From CAZDBA01 sp965224765 (GTDB taxonomy: Bacteria > Planctomycetota > Planctomycetia > Pirellulales > Pirellulaceae), in contig CBDDAC010000019.1 of assembly GCA_965224765.1 (NCBI GenBank), positions 1-64,000 of the forward strand: a stretch of 64,000 nucleotides of DNA, read 5' to 3'. Below the pieces are notes generated by a model. The model had not been told where the DNA came from, searched no databases, and worked only from the letters and a program-made list of their open reading frames with translations. Shown here piece after piece: positions 53,814 through 61,455 of the stretch. A program made the translations under genes and the position numbers. The stretch's first letter is position 1. The number at the start of each line of letters is the position of its first letter.

Positions 53814-55733
53814 ATGTCTCGCATCAACCAACTATTTTTCTATATGTGTTGGGCCCTCGTCTTCGCATTTCCATTCACATCTGCCAACCCATGTTTTGGG
53901 CAGGAAGGTGATCCGCCCACTGAGCAGCAGGAGGAGTCGGCTGACGAAGATGAAGACCAGGACGAAGATACTCAAGACGAAGATACTCAAGACGAAGATA
54001 CTCAAGACGAAGATACTCAAGACGAAGATACTCAAGACGAAGATGCAGATACTCAGGATGCAGACCAGGAAGCGGAGCCAAAGATTGAAGGGCAAGAGGA
54101 TCTCGACAAGGCCTTTGATCTAAAAAGCAACGCGGAGAATACTCGTCAGCTCGACGAAGTCTGCGACCTCTGCAAATCAGCAATTGATAAAGGCTTAGAA
54201 AAGGACGCTGAGGTTCAGGCACGCGAATTGTGGGCTGCTACTTTGTATGAAACTGCCGAAGCCTTGTCGGAGCGGATTTTCCCTCCCAATACTGACCGAC
54301 GTTGGAGAGCCTATCGGCGCCAAGCAATTTCTCGCCTGGACGAAGCCGTCGAGATACAATCTGAGTCCGTGGACATTTTCATTATGTTGGCCCGACTTCG
54401 CGGAATGGGCGGGGACGATGAAGAAGCTCGGAAGGCAATTGAAAAAGCGGTTGATCTAGCGGGGAACGAACCTGGAAAACTTTCCAAGGCACTCGTCATC
54501 CGCGGCTCACTGTCGGAAGATCCAGCTGCTAGACTCGCGGACTTTAGCCAAGCGGTCAAAATTGATCCTTCGAATGTTGATGCAATTCGCTCGAGAGCTG
54601 CTCAATATCTGTTGATGGAAAAGACTGACAAAGCGATCGACGATTTTGAACTTTGGATTGAAGCCGAACCCGAAAACCTAAACGCCTACAAGGGAATCGT
54701 GGAAGCCTTGTTGTTCGAAGAACGTGTCGATGAAGCCATTGAAAAACTTGGAGAGGCAATCAAGATCGCTCCCGATTCAGCAGAGCCCTATACGATGCGA
54801 GCTCGGTTGCATCTTCAGAAAGAAGAATTTGACGAAGCCTTTAGTGATGCGGAAGAGGCGTTGAAAATAGAAAAGAACGACGTCCAAGCTTTGATGGTTC
54901 GGTCCAGTGTGTTTACCAATCGTGAAAAGTATCAGGAAGCGTTGGATGATGTAAACCGCGCTCTCAAGGTTGAACCTGAGTTGATTCAGGGAATCTGGAT
55001 GCGATCGATACTCTGTGGTCAGCTTGAGGATTTTGATCAAGCCATTGCGGATATACAAGTTTTGATTCGAAATGCACCTCAGCAAACACAGTTCAAAACC
55101 CAATTGGCCATGCTGTATAACGCGGCGGATCGCCCAGAAGATGCCGTCAAAATCTATGACGACTTAATCGAAGACGACACCGAGGATGTTGAGGCACTTC
55201 GGGGGCGTGGTGATGCTTATCTGAGTTTGAGCAAGCATCAAGAGGCCGTGGCGGACTATAACGAGGCTCTGAAAATTGATTCGGAAAGTGATGGAATTTT
55301 GAACAACCTGGCCTGGGTTTTGGCCACTTCTCCTTTTGAAGGGGTTCGCGATGGCAAGCGAGCGATTGAGCTTGCCACCAAAGCCGGCGAATTAACGCAA
55401 TGGAAGGAAGCCCACGTGCTCAGTACACTTGCCTCCGGATATGCTGAGGCAGGAGATTTTGAAAAAGCCGTCGAATGGGTTGGGAAAGCGCTTAAGATTT
55501 CTGACGACGACGATCAACGAGAAAGCCTAGGCAAGGAGTTGGAAAGCTACCAATCTGAAAAGCCGTGGCGCGAAGATCAGCTCAAAGAGTTGGAAGAAAA
55601 ACGCGAAAAGGCAGGGGACGAAAGTGACGACTCGAAAGACGAATCAGACGAAAGCAAGTCTGATGGTGACGAAGAGAAGTCAGACGATGACGAAGGCAAG
55701 TCAGATGCCGAGAAGGACGATGACTGCAAGTAG
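53814..55733 (+). CDS. Exported TPR protein with acidic tandem repeats
   Basis: Scaffold-type protein of 639 residues. Signal peptide INQLFFYMCWALVFAFPFTS, cleaved near NPCFGQ. Then an acidic region containing five DEDTQ units followed by DEDADTQ (about 40-80), and at least ten tetratricopeptide repeats from about residue 95 to 560 (DVDIFIMLARLRGMGGDDEE, KALVIRGSLSEDPAARLADF, AIDDFELWIEAEPENLNAYK, AEPYTMRARLHLQKEEFDEA). The tail is acidic and Ser-rich (DESDDSKDESDESKSDG, then EEKSDDDEGKSDAEKDDDCK). The two acidic ends suggest calcium or cation binding or a surface position. ATG preceded by AGGGAG; no partner adjacent. Confidence 0.88.
   Translation: MSRINQLFFYMCWALVFAFPFTSANPCFGQEGDPPTEQQEESADEDEDQDEDTQDEDTQDEDTQDEDTQDEDTQDEDADTQDADQEAEPKIEGQEDLDKAFDLKSNAENTRQLDEVCDLCKSAIDKGLEKDAEVQARELWAATLYETAEALSERIFPPNTDRRWRAYRRQAISRLDEAVEIQSESVDIFIMLARLRGMGGDDEEARKAIEKAVDLAGNEPGKLSKALVIRGSLSEDPAARLADFSQAVKIDPSNVDAIRSRAAQYLLMEKTDKAIDDFELWIEAEPENLNAYKGIVEALLFEERVDEAIEKLGEAIKIAPDSAEPYTMRARLHLQKEEFDEAFSDAEEALKIEKNDVQALMVRSSVFTNREKYQEALDDVNRALKVEPELIQGIWMRSILCGQLEDFDQAIADIQVLIRNAPQQTQFKTQLAMLYNAADRPEDAVKIYDDLIEDDTEDVEALRGRGDAYLSLSKHQEAVADYNEALKIDSESDGILNNLAWVLATSPFEGVRDGKRAIELATKAGELTQWKEAHVLSTLASGYAEAGDFEKAVEWVGKALKISDDDDQRESLGKELESYQSEKPWREDQLKELEEKREKAGDESDDSKDESDESKSDGDEEKSDDDEGKSDAEKDDDCK
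53961..54035 (+). repeat. 15-bp coding tandem repeat (DEDTQ)x5
   Basis: GACGAAGATACTCAA occurs five times without change from 53961 to 54035, with a longer sixth variant (GACGAAGATGCAGATACTCAG) after it. Within the TPR gene; in frame. Confidence 0.95.
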
Positions 55734-55869
55734 TGGAGAGGGTCGGTTTCGCAGGTTTCGTTTTGCCTTGAATCGAATGATGGTGGCGAAGTCCTGCGGT
55801 CAGCAGCCTTTGGTTTGCCAACTCTCTTTTGATAAACTGCTGGTCAGCCCAACGTGAAAGTAGTTTGTC

Positions 55870-56169
55870 TTGTCTAAAAACTTGAATCCCGATGAAGATC
55901 AACCCGTCTATGTAGGCGGGTTCTGGTTTGTCATGAAGTGTGTTTTTCTTTTCCTTGTCAGTTGGTTGCTGATGACTCAATTGGCATTTCTGATTGGATT
56001 CAGGAGTCAAGAGCTTTGGGAACTCACAGGCTTTCTGTTCATGTTGGTCTCCAGTTTTCTAACGTGCATCGTGTTGAACGTTGTGGTTGAGTTGGTTCTG
56101 AGGTCAGTGCGTGAAGGCAAAATCCCTAAAGGTCCCCAAGAAGACGAGTTGAATGATGAATCGCGATGA
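55870..56169 (+). CDS. Small membrane protein of unknown function
   Basis: Not recognised. 99 residues with two hydrophobic helices (FWFVMKCVFLFLVSWLLMTQ; FLFMLVSSFLTCIVLNVVVE) between an acidic N-terminus (NLNPDEDQPVYVGG) and a polar end (KGPQEDELNDESR). The TTG at 55870 is the only start that covers the first helix; it has no strong ribosome site, so confidence is reduced. The stop at 56169 lies 17 bases past the start of the HD gene, indicating translational coupling with it. Confidence 0.55.
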   Translation: MSKNLNPDEDQPVYVGGFWFVMKCVFLFLVSWLLMTQLAFLIGFRSQELWELTGFLFMLVSSFLTCIVLNVVVELVLRSVREGKIPKGPQEDELNDESR

Positions 56170-56719
56170 TGCATTTGCCCTGATGTGTGAGTACACCGAA
56201 AATGAGAGTTTGCGGCGACACATGATTTGCGTCGAGCTGGCGATGATGGCCTACGCAAATAAGCTTGGTGAGGATGTTGAAAAGTGGGGGATAGTCGGCT
56301 TGCTGCACGATTTTGACTACGAGCGTTGGCCAACCGCCCCTGATCATCCTCTGCAGGGTTCGAAGATCCTTGCCGAAAAAGGTTACCCGGATGATGTGAT
56401 TTACGCCATCAAATCGCATGTTAACCAAGTTCCTGACTGTCCTCGAATATCATTAATGGACAAAACACTATTTGGCGTTGATGAGCTTTGTGGATTCATC
56501 ACAGCGGTTGCACTTATGCGTCCTACCGGAATCGTGGGGATGAAGTCCAAGAGTGTTCGCAAGAAGATGAAACAAAGGAGTTTTGCCGAAAAAGTCAGCC
56601 GGGATGATATTCAGAATGGGGCGGAAGATCTTGGCATTGAGCTCAACGAACACATCCAATTCGTGATTGACGCATTGGCTCCACACGCGGAATCGTTACA
56701 GTTAACGGTAAACGCCTAA
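56153..56719 (+). CDS. HD-domain metal-dependent phosphohydrolase
   Basis: HD superfamily enzyme of 188 residues, probably cleaving a nucleotide or small phosphate. The metal ligands are His in SLRRHMICVELAMMAYANKL, the His-Asp pair in WGIVGLLHDFDYERWP and Asp in MDKTLFGVDELCGFITAVAL. A short conserved PDDVIYAIKSHVNQVPDC follows. Overlaps the preceding membrane-protein gene by 17 bases and is followed 31 bases later by the pterin dehydratase, so it is likely one transcript. Substrate cannot be told. Confidence 0.85.
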   Translation: MMNRDDAFALMCEYTENESLRRHMICVELAMMAYANKLGEDVEKWGIVGLLHDFDYERWPTAPDHPLQGSKILAEKGYPDDVIYAIKSHVNQVPDCPRISLMDKTLFGVDELCGFITAVALMRPTGIVGMKSKSVRKKMKQRSFAEKVSRDDIQNGAEDLGIELNEHIQFVIDALAPHAESLQLTVNA

Positions 56720-56750
56720 CTTTAGACATAATCCATTATTGGAGATATTC

Positions 56751-57110
56751 GTGGAAGTTCAAAACTCAGAACAGCTAACCAAAAAGAAGTGCGAACCTTG
56801 TGAAGGTGGCGTCGATCCCTGCCCTCTTCCTTTTGTTACCGAGCAACTGGAAAAGATCCCGGGTTGGTATTTGACTAAAGGGAATCAACGGATTCGCAAG
56901 GATTGGACCGTCAAGAACTTTTTGGCCGGGCTGGAGTTTTTCAAGGCCGTTGCGGTGATTGCAGAAGAAGACGGTCATCATCCGGATTTGCACTTGGAAG
57001 CGTACAAGAATCTTTCCATCGAGTTGTGGACGCACGCAATCGGCGGCCTCTCGGAGAATGACTTTATTCTCGCTGCCAAAATTGACGAAGTGCCCATTGA
57101 ACTGGAGTAG
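56751..57110 (+). CDS. phhB: Pterin-4a-carbinolamine dehydratase
   Basis: Dehydrates 4a-hydroxy-tetrahydropterin, the step recycling the cofactor of aromatic amino acid hydroxylases. 119 residues. Family pattern: PLPFVTEQLEKIPGWYLTKG, then IRKDWTVKNFLAGLEFFKAV, AEEDGHHPDLHLEAYKNLSI (His-His-Pro motif) and LWTHAIGGLSENDFILAAKI. GTG at 56751, with GGAG 7 bases upstream, is chosen over TTG at 56739. The Cys-rich N-terminus (KKCEPCEGGVDPC) is usual in this branch. The stop overlaps or abuts the next gene. Confidence 0.92.
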   Translation: MEVQNSEQLTKKKCEPCEGGVDPCPLPFVTEQLEKIPGWYLTKGNQRIRKDWTVKNFLAGLEFFKAVAVIAEEDGHHPDLHLEAYKNLSIELWTHAIGGLSENDFILAAKIDEVPIELE

Positions 57111-57119
57111 GTGTTTGTC

Positions 57120-57983
57120 GTGAATGACTTGAACTTGCTGGATAAACTTTCCCTGTCGCAGCCAGGTGACTACCGCGCGGAATCGGGACGTTGGTTGTTG
57201 TGTTGCGTTCTGATCGTTGGTTTATTTGCCGGTTTGGGAGGTGGCGTAGCCTTTCGCCATTTCCCGCCAGGAAGCATGGCACCGATTGGTGCCGGCTTGT
57301 TGGGAATCGTTCTGGCCAGTTTGGTTTTTCCCGCCATCTTTTTTTCACTTCTTGATGCACCTCTTGGAGTTCGTTTTGCGGGGCTGTGTAGCACGGTGGC
57401 CTGCGTTCTCGCCATCACGACGGTTGGCGTGCTGGGCGGTGGAATAGGAAGAATGGCGTTCGATGAACTAGCTCGAATTTTTGGACCCGCGATTCCAGGG
57501 ATTGTCATTAGTGCCGCTTTGCCATTTGTGTTGGTCAGATATCTGCTTGGCTGGCAATTGGTTTTACATAGCTGGCATCCAGTCGTGAAGCGTCAGAATG
57601 TTTCGATCGCCGGATTGTTGATTTCAATGGCGGTTGTCGCGCTATGTGTAACTTGTTTGACCCGAAGTACAGATCCTGGTGCGGCGAATGCTACGTGTGC
57701 GATTGTTGCTGGAATCGGTCTAATCTTTCTTTTACCACTGACCTATTTGGTAATGCGAACCCGCAGATACTGGATGTGGTACCTGGCGTTTTGTTTGATT
57801 GTTTTGTTGGTAGGATTCTTGGTTAGTCTGAACGTGTATTTGTTTACAGGCAATCCAATGGAAATCGTACCTTTTCTCAGCGTGATGCTTGCCACCGGAG
57901 TGGCGTGGCTTGGGCTAGGTTTGGTGGCGTTGCGGCTTCTTGGGGCATCAATGGTTTTGAACGAAGAAATTGATGCGCTGTAG
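57120..57983 (+). CDS. Polytopic membrane protein, first of two paralogues
   Basis: Not recognised. 287 residues with about eight hydrophobic helices. It shares with the next gene PFVLVRYLLGWQLVLHSW (here) versus PFLLARYLLGWQFVFASW, and near the C-terminus WLGLGLVALRLLGASMVLN versus WLGVGLVALRYLGCSLVLN, then EEID versus REID. GTG at 57120 is favoured because AGG lies 7 bases upstream; GTG at 57111 is too close to GGAG. It follows the pterin dehydratase by 9 bases. Confidence 0.65.
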   Translation: MNDLNLLDKLSLSQPGDYRAESGRWLLCCVLIVGLFAGLGGGVAFRHFPPGSMAPIGAGLLGIVLASLVFPAIFFSLLDAPLGVRFAGLCSTVACVLAITTVGVLGGGIGRMAFDELARIFGPAIPGIVISAALPFVLVRYLLGWQLVLHSWHPVVKRQNVSIAGLLISMAVVALCVTCLTRSTDPGAANATCAIVAGIGLIFLLPLTYLVMRTRRYWMWYLAFCLIVLLVGFLVSLNVYLFTGNPMEIVPFLSVMLATGVAWLGLGLVALRLLGASMVLNEEIDAL

Positions 57984-58018
57984 GCTTAGCGGATAAACAC
58001 CGGATATTTCGTAGTGCG

Positions 58019-58861
58019 ATGAAGAAGTTTGATACTCAAGCCAGCGTTCCAAAACTGAAGCCTCGCGGTTTGAACGAGGAGTTTGGGTTTCGGCTGATGG
58101 TCTTTTTTATCGCAGTTAGCCTACTGATGTATTCTCAATTTCATTTTGAGAAATACGTTCTGATGGGGACCGATTATTTTCGCGCTCCTCAGTATTTCAT
58201 TGTTGGGATGACGTTGGCGAGTTTCTTCTTTTTGTCCCTGTTGTTTTCTTTGCTGAACGTACAGTGGCAAGTTCGAACGTTTGGTTTATTGGGTACCGTT
58301 AGCGTGATGGTGATTGCTGCACAGTTTGGCGGAGTTCTGGAGAAGTATGCAGTGAAGGACTACGTGTTGGCTGCTCCAGCGATGGCGCTGAGTATGGCAC
58401 TGCCGTTTTTGCTTGCCCGGTACTTGCTGGGTTGGCAGTTCGTTTTTGCTAGTTGGGACCGAGAACAAAAACGCCAGTTTGTTTCTGTTTTCTCGCTGTT
58501 CGTGTTGGTCAGCGTCGTTGCATTTTGTGTCTTTGGAGTACAGAAATGTGGCAATTTCTATCCACTGGTGATTTGTGCGATTTTCTTTGGTGTGGGGAGC
58601 ATCGTGGTTTTGCCCTATCTGTTCCTGATGATGCGAACGCCCAAAATTGGATTTTACTTTTGGCTGACGAGCTTGCTGGCTTTGTTGTTCAGTTGGGGAC
58701 CGCCGGGGATTGTGACGTTTGGAGTCGTTTGGTTAGGCGTGGGGCTCGTGGCGCTTCGGTATCTCGGATGCTCCTTGGTACTGAATCGAGAGATTGATTC
58801 CCCGAAAGTGGAATTCAAATCGTCGAAAGTCGATTTTGGTGTAGAGTCCAGCGAACATTAG
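58019..58861 (+). CDS. Polytopic membrane protein, second of two paralogues
   Basis: Not recognised. 280 residues, about eight hydrophobic helices (FRLMVFFIAVSLLMYSQFHF near the N-terminus). Aligns with the previous gene over the RYLLGWQ block and the GLVALR block. The N-terminus (DTQASVPKLKPRGLNEEF) and C-terminus (KVEFKSSKVDFGVESSEH) are polar and differ from the paralogue. 35 bases separate the two genes. Confidence 0.68.
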   Translation: MKKFDTQASVPKLKPRGLNEEFGFRLMVFFIAVSLLMYSQFHFEKYVLMGTDYFRAPQYFIVGMTLASFFFLSLLFSLLNVQWQVRTFGLLGTVSVMVIAAQFGGVLEKYAVKDYVLAAPAMALSMALPFLLARYLLGWQFVFASWDREQKRQFVSVFSLFVLVSVVAFCVFGVQKCGNFYPLVICAIFFGVGSIVVLPYLFLMMRTPKIGFYFWLTSLLALLFSWGPPGIVTFGVVWLGVGLVALRYLGCSLVLNREIDSPKVEFKSSKVDFGVESSEH

Positions 58862-59025
58862 AAGGTTGGATTTGTCTAGCCATTGACGTTTTCCTTGTGA
58901 TTTTTCGACGAATTGGCTTGTTTTTCTTCTTCGGAACGAACGCGAACGTCTGTGGAAGCTTTTCTTTTTTGGAGCTGCTTTCTACTCTTCCATCGATATT
59001 TCGAAGATTTGCCGAGACGAACTAA

Positions 59026-59469
59026 ATGAACTCAGACAGTGCCAGCTTGACCGAAGGATTCACATCCGGAACTTGGAATGGCTTTTATGTGGAAAAACAC
59101 AATGAAAACCGTGGTTGGATGCATCTGTATCTGGAATTCTCAGACGGGAAGATGAAAGGGGAAGGCACGGACTACGTTGGGCCTTGGGTACTTGAGGGGA
59201 CCTACGATGAGCAGACCGCTGAATGCCTATGGACAAAGAAGTATATGGGTCTGCACTCCGTCAAATACTCCGGGAAACTCGGGGAAAACGGGATCACCGG
59301 CTCCTGGTCGATTGGTGGATTGCTAAACGGCCCATTCCATATTTGGCCAAGCCGCATGACGCATTTCAACGAAATGTATATGACCGAGGACCTTGAGCGG
59401 CAGCAACTTAAGGCAGGCTCACCAAGTATTTTGCTAAACGACGATGATGGGCAAGGATTTATGGCATAG
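59026..59469 (+). CDS. Conserved-looking protein of unknown function
   Basis: Not recognised. 147 residues, no signal peptide, many aromatic and Gly residues with alternating strand pattern: FTSGTWNGFYVEKHNENRGW, MHLYLEFSDGKMKGEGTDYV, GPWVLEGTYDEQTAECLWTK, KYSGKLGENGITGSWSIGGL and an ending NGPFHIWPSRM. This suggests an all-beta, lipocalin-like or avidin-like barrel. It lies 160 bases before rpmI, not in the ribosomal operon by its own start. ATG at 59026 without a strong ribosome site. Confidence 0.6.
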   Translation: MNSDSASLTEGFTSGTWNGFYVEKHNENRGWMHLYLEFSDGKMKGEGTDYVGPWVLEGTYDEQTAECLWTKKYMGLHSVKYSGKLGENGITGSWSIGGLLNGPFHIWPSRMTHFNEMYMTEDLERQQLKAGSPSILLNDDDGQGFMA

Positions 59470-59629
59470 TCGAGACTTTAGAGCCGATAAATGAGTGCTG
59501 GAAGGCAAGCTAGATGTGGCTTGAAGGTAAAACCCGGCGAATTGCCGCAAAAACCCCTTTAACTCAAGCCCACTTCAATCTAAAATCCTCGATTCAGAAA
59601 AGACTCTACGAATTGGTAGTTACGATCTA

Positions 59630-59836
59630 ATGTCTAACAAAATGAAAACCCACAAGGGCATCAAAAAACGTTTCAGGTTGACTGGCACAGGCAAAGCCAA
59701 GCACCGTAATGCGGGCAAAAGTCACCGAAACGTTCGCATGAGTTCCAAGCGCACTCGCAATTTGCGTGGTGGAGAGATTTTGCATGTGACCATGGAAGCC
59801 TGCATTCGTCGTTCGCTTGGGAAATACAGCTACTAG
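59630..59836 (+). CDS. rpmI: 50S ribosomal protein L35
   Basis: Small basic protein of the large subunit. 68 residues: KTHKGIKKRFRLTGTGKAKH, RNAGKSHRNVRMSSKRTRNL, RGGEILHVTMEACIRRSLGK. Length and pattern match L35. First gene of the rpmI-rplT-pheS-pheT unit; infC, usually before it, is not at this position. ATG at 59630. Confidence 0.95.
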   Translation: MSNKMKTHKGIKKRFRLTGTGKAKHRNAGKSHRNVRMSSKRTRNLRGGEILHVTMEACIRRSLGKYSY

Positions 59837-59934
59837 AGTCGACTTCATTGGCGATTCTATCGCCCTCTGCACATTGGCAAACAAACGTCGAGTGATTGGC
59901 TCGGGGCCTCGTGTGCTGAACAAAGGAAATATTG

Positions 59935-60285
59935 ATGCGTACTTCAAAAGGTGCAGCCAGAACGCAGGCCAAAAAGCGTTTATACAAAAGAGCCAAGGGC
60001 TACCGAGGCGGTCGCGGCAATATGCTGCGAACAGTCAAGGAAACGCTGATCCGTGCAGGTGTATTTGCCTACCGAGATCGTAAAGTCAGAAAACGTCAAT
60101 TCCGCCGCCTGTGGATCACTCGAATCAATGCTGCCTGCCGCCAGCGAGGATTGCGTTACAGCGTGTTTATTAACGGTGTTGCAAAAGCCAGCATCCAACT
60201 CGATCGAAAGTCTCTTTCCGAGATCGCAATTTGCGATCCAAAGGGTTTTGATAAGATCGTAGAAACGGTCAAAGCTGCTTTGTAA
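59935..60285 (+). CDS. rplT: 50S ribosomal protein L20
   Basis: Early assembly protein of the 50S subunit, often a translational autoregulator of this operon. 116 residues: RTSKGAARTQAKKRLYKRAK, GYRGGRGNMLRTVKETLIRA, FAYRDRKVRKRQFRRLWITR and RINAACRQRGLRYSVFINGV. ATG 59935, with AAAGGA about 8 bases upstream. About 98 bases separate it from rpmI, room for a leader structure. Confidence 0.97.
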   Translation: MRTSKGAARTQAKKRLYKRAKGYRGGRGNMLRTVKETLIRAGVFAYRDRKVRKRQFRRLWITRINAACRQRGLRYSVFINGVAKASIQLDRKSLSEIAICDPKGFDKIVETVKAAL

Positions 60286-60374
60286 GTCAGAGACAACATT
60301 GTCTTCGAACACATGGGAAGGAATTGGCCACGCGGCTGACTCTTTCCCTTTTTTTGTATAACCATGTGAAGCCC

Positions 60375-61412
60375 ATGTCATCTACCGCAATCTCCATCGA
60401 AACGTTCGTCAATCAACTGGAACAGCTTGTCGCCGATGCGACCGGTGCTTTTTCGACTGCTGCCGATACGGAAGCCTTGGAAGCTGGACGCGTTGAGTTT
60501 CTCGGCGCAAAAAGTGGTCAGCTTAAGCAGATCCAAAAGCAGTTGGGTGCTATCGACAGGGCTGACAAGCCCACCGCCGGTCAAAAACTCAATCAAATCA
60601 AGACGCAGATCCAGGAGGCCTTTGACCAAGCCAAGGCAAGGTTCAGCGGCGGAGGTGAGGCCGAGGTCCGCGACCCGATGGTAGATCCAACCCTTCCAGG
60701 CGCCGCGTTTCGTGTAGGTCGTTTGCACCCCATTACGCAAACGATCGAAGAACTCAAAGACATCATGGGGCGGCTCGGATTCACACCCGCTCTTGGACCT
60801 GAAGTCGAGGACGACTGGCACAACTTTCAAGCATTGAATATTCCGGAGGTGCATCCCGCACGAGACCCGTTGGATAACTTTTATCTTTCGGTTGCAGGCT
60901 CGCAGCATGAGCATCCATTGCTGCTGCGAAGTCAAACTTCTACTGTGCAAATTCGAGTGATGGAAACCACCAAGCCACCTATTCGGATTATCTCGTTGGG
61001 GCGGGTTTATCGCCCAGACACCGCAGATGAAACTCACTATCCGATGTTCCACCAGATGGAAGGTCTAATGGTAGATGAAAACGTGACGCTTGCGGACTTG
61101 AAAACGGTTTTGAAGTTGTTCGCGTCCAATTATCTGGGCGACGATGTGCCGATTCGAATTCGGCCCTCGTTCTTCCCCTTCACCGAACCGAGTGTCGAAG
61201 CCGACTATTTTTGGAACGGCAAGTGGGTCGAGTTCGGTGGTGCTGGCGTAGTCGATCCCAACGTCTTCAAGGCGGTTGGTTACGATCCGGAGCGATACAC
61301 AGGATTCGCATTCGGATTGGGAGTTGAACGACTTTGCATGATTCGGCACAAGATTACGGACATCCGCGCCTTGTATACCAACGAAGTTCGATTCCTTCGT
61401 CAGTTCAATTAA
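60375..61412 (+). CDS. pheS: Phenylalanyl-tRNA synthetase alpha subunit
   Basis: Catalytic subunit of the alpha2-beta2 enzyme charging tRNA-Phe. 345 residues. N-terminal coiled coil (SIETFVNQLEQLVADATGAF), motif 1 HPITQTIEELKDIMGRLGF, EVEDDWHNFQALNIPEVHPA, LLRSQTSTVQIRVMETTKPP, the motif 2 RPSFFPFTEPSVEADYF and motif 3 GFAFGLGVERLCMIRHKI. Start is ATG 60375 (MSSTAISIE). A TTG upstream at 60324 is less suited. Followed 43 bases later by pheT. Confidence 0.97.
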   Translation: MSSTAISIETFVNQLEQLVADATGAFSTAADTEALEAGRVEFLGAKSGQLKQIQKQLGAIDRADKPTAGQKLNQIKTQIQEAFDQAKARFSGGGEAEVRDPMVDPTLPGAAFRVGRLHPITQTIEELKDIMGRLGFTPALGPEVEDDWHNFQALNIPEVHPARDPLDNFYLSVAGSQHEHPLLLRSQTSTVQIRVMETTKPPIRIISLGRVYRPDTADETHYPMFHQMEGLMVDENVTLADLKTVLKLFASNYLGDDVPIRIRPSFFPFTEPSVEADYFWNGKWVEFGGAGVVDPNVFKAVGYDPERYTGFAFGLGVERLCMIRHKITDIRALYTNEVRFLRQFN

Positions 61413-61455
61413 GTCTACATAAACTGAAAAGCTCCACTGAGATAAAGCGTTTCTT

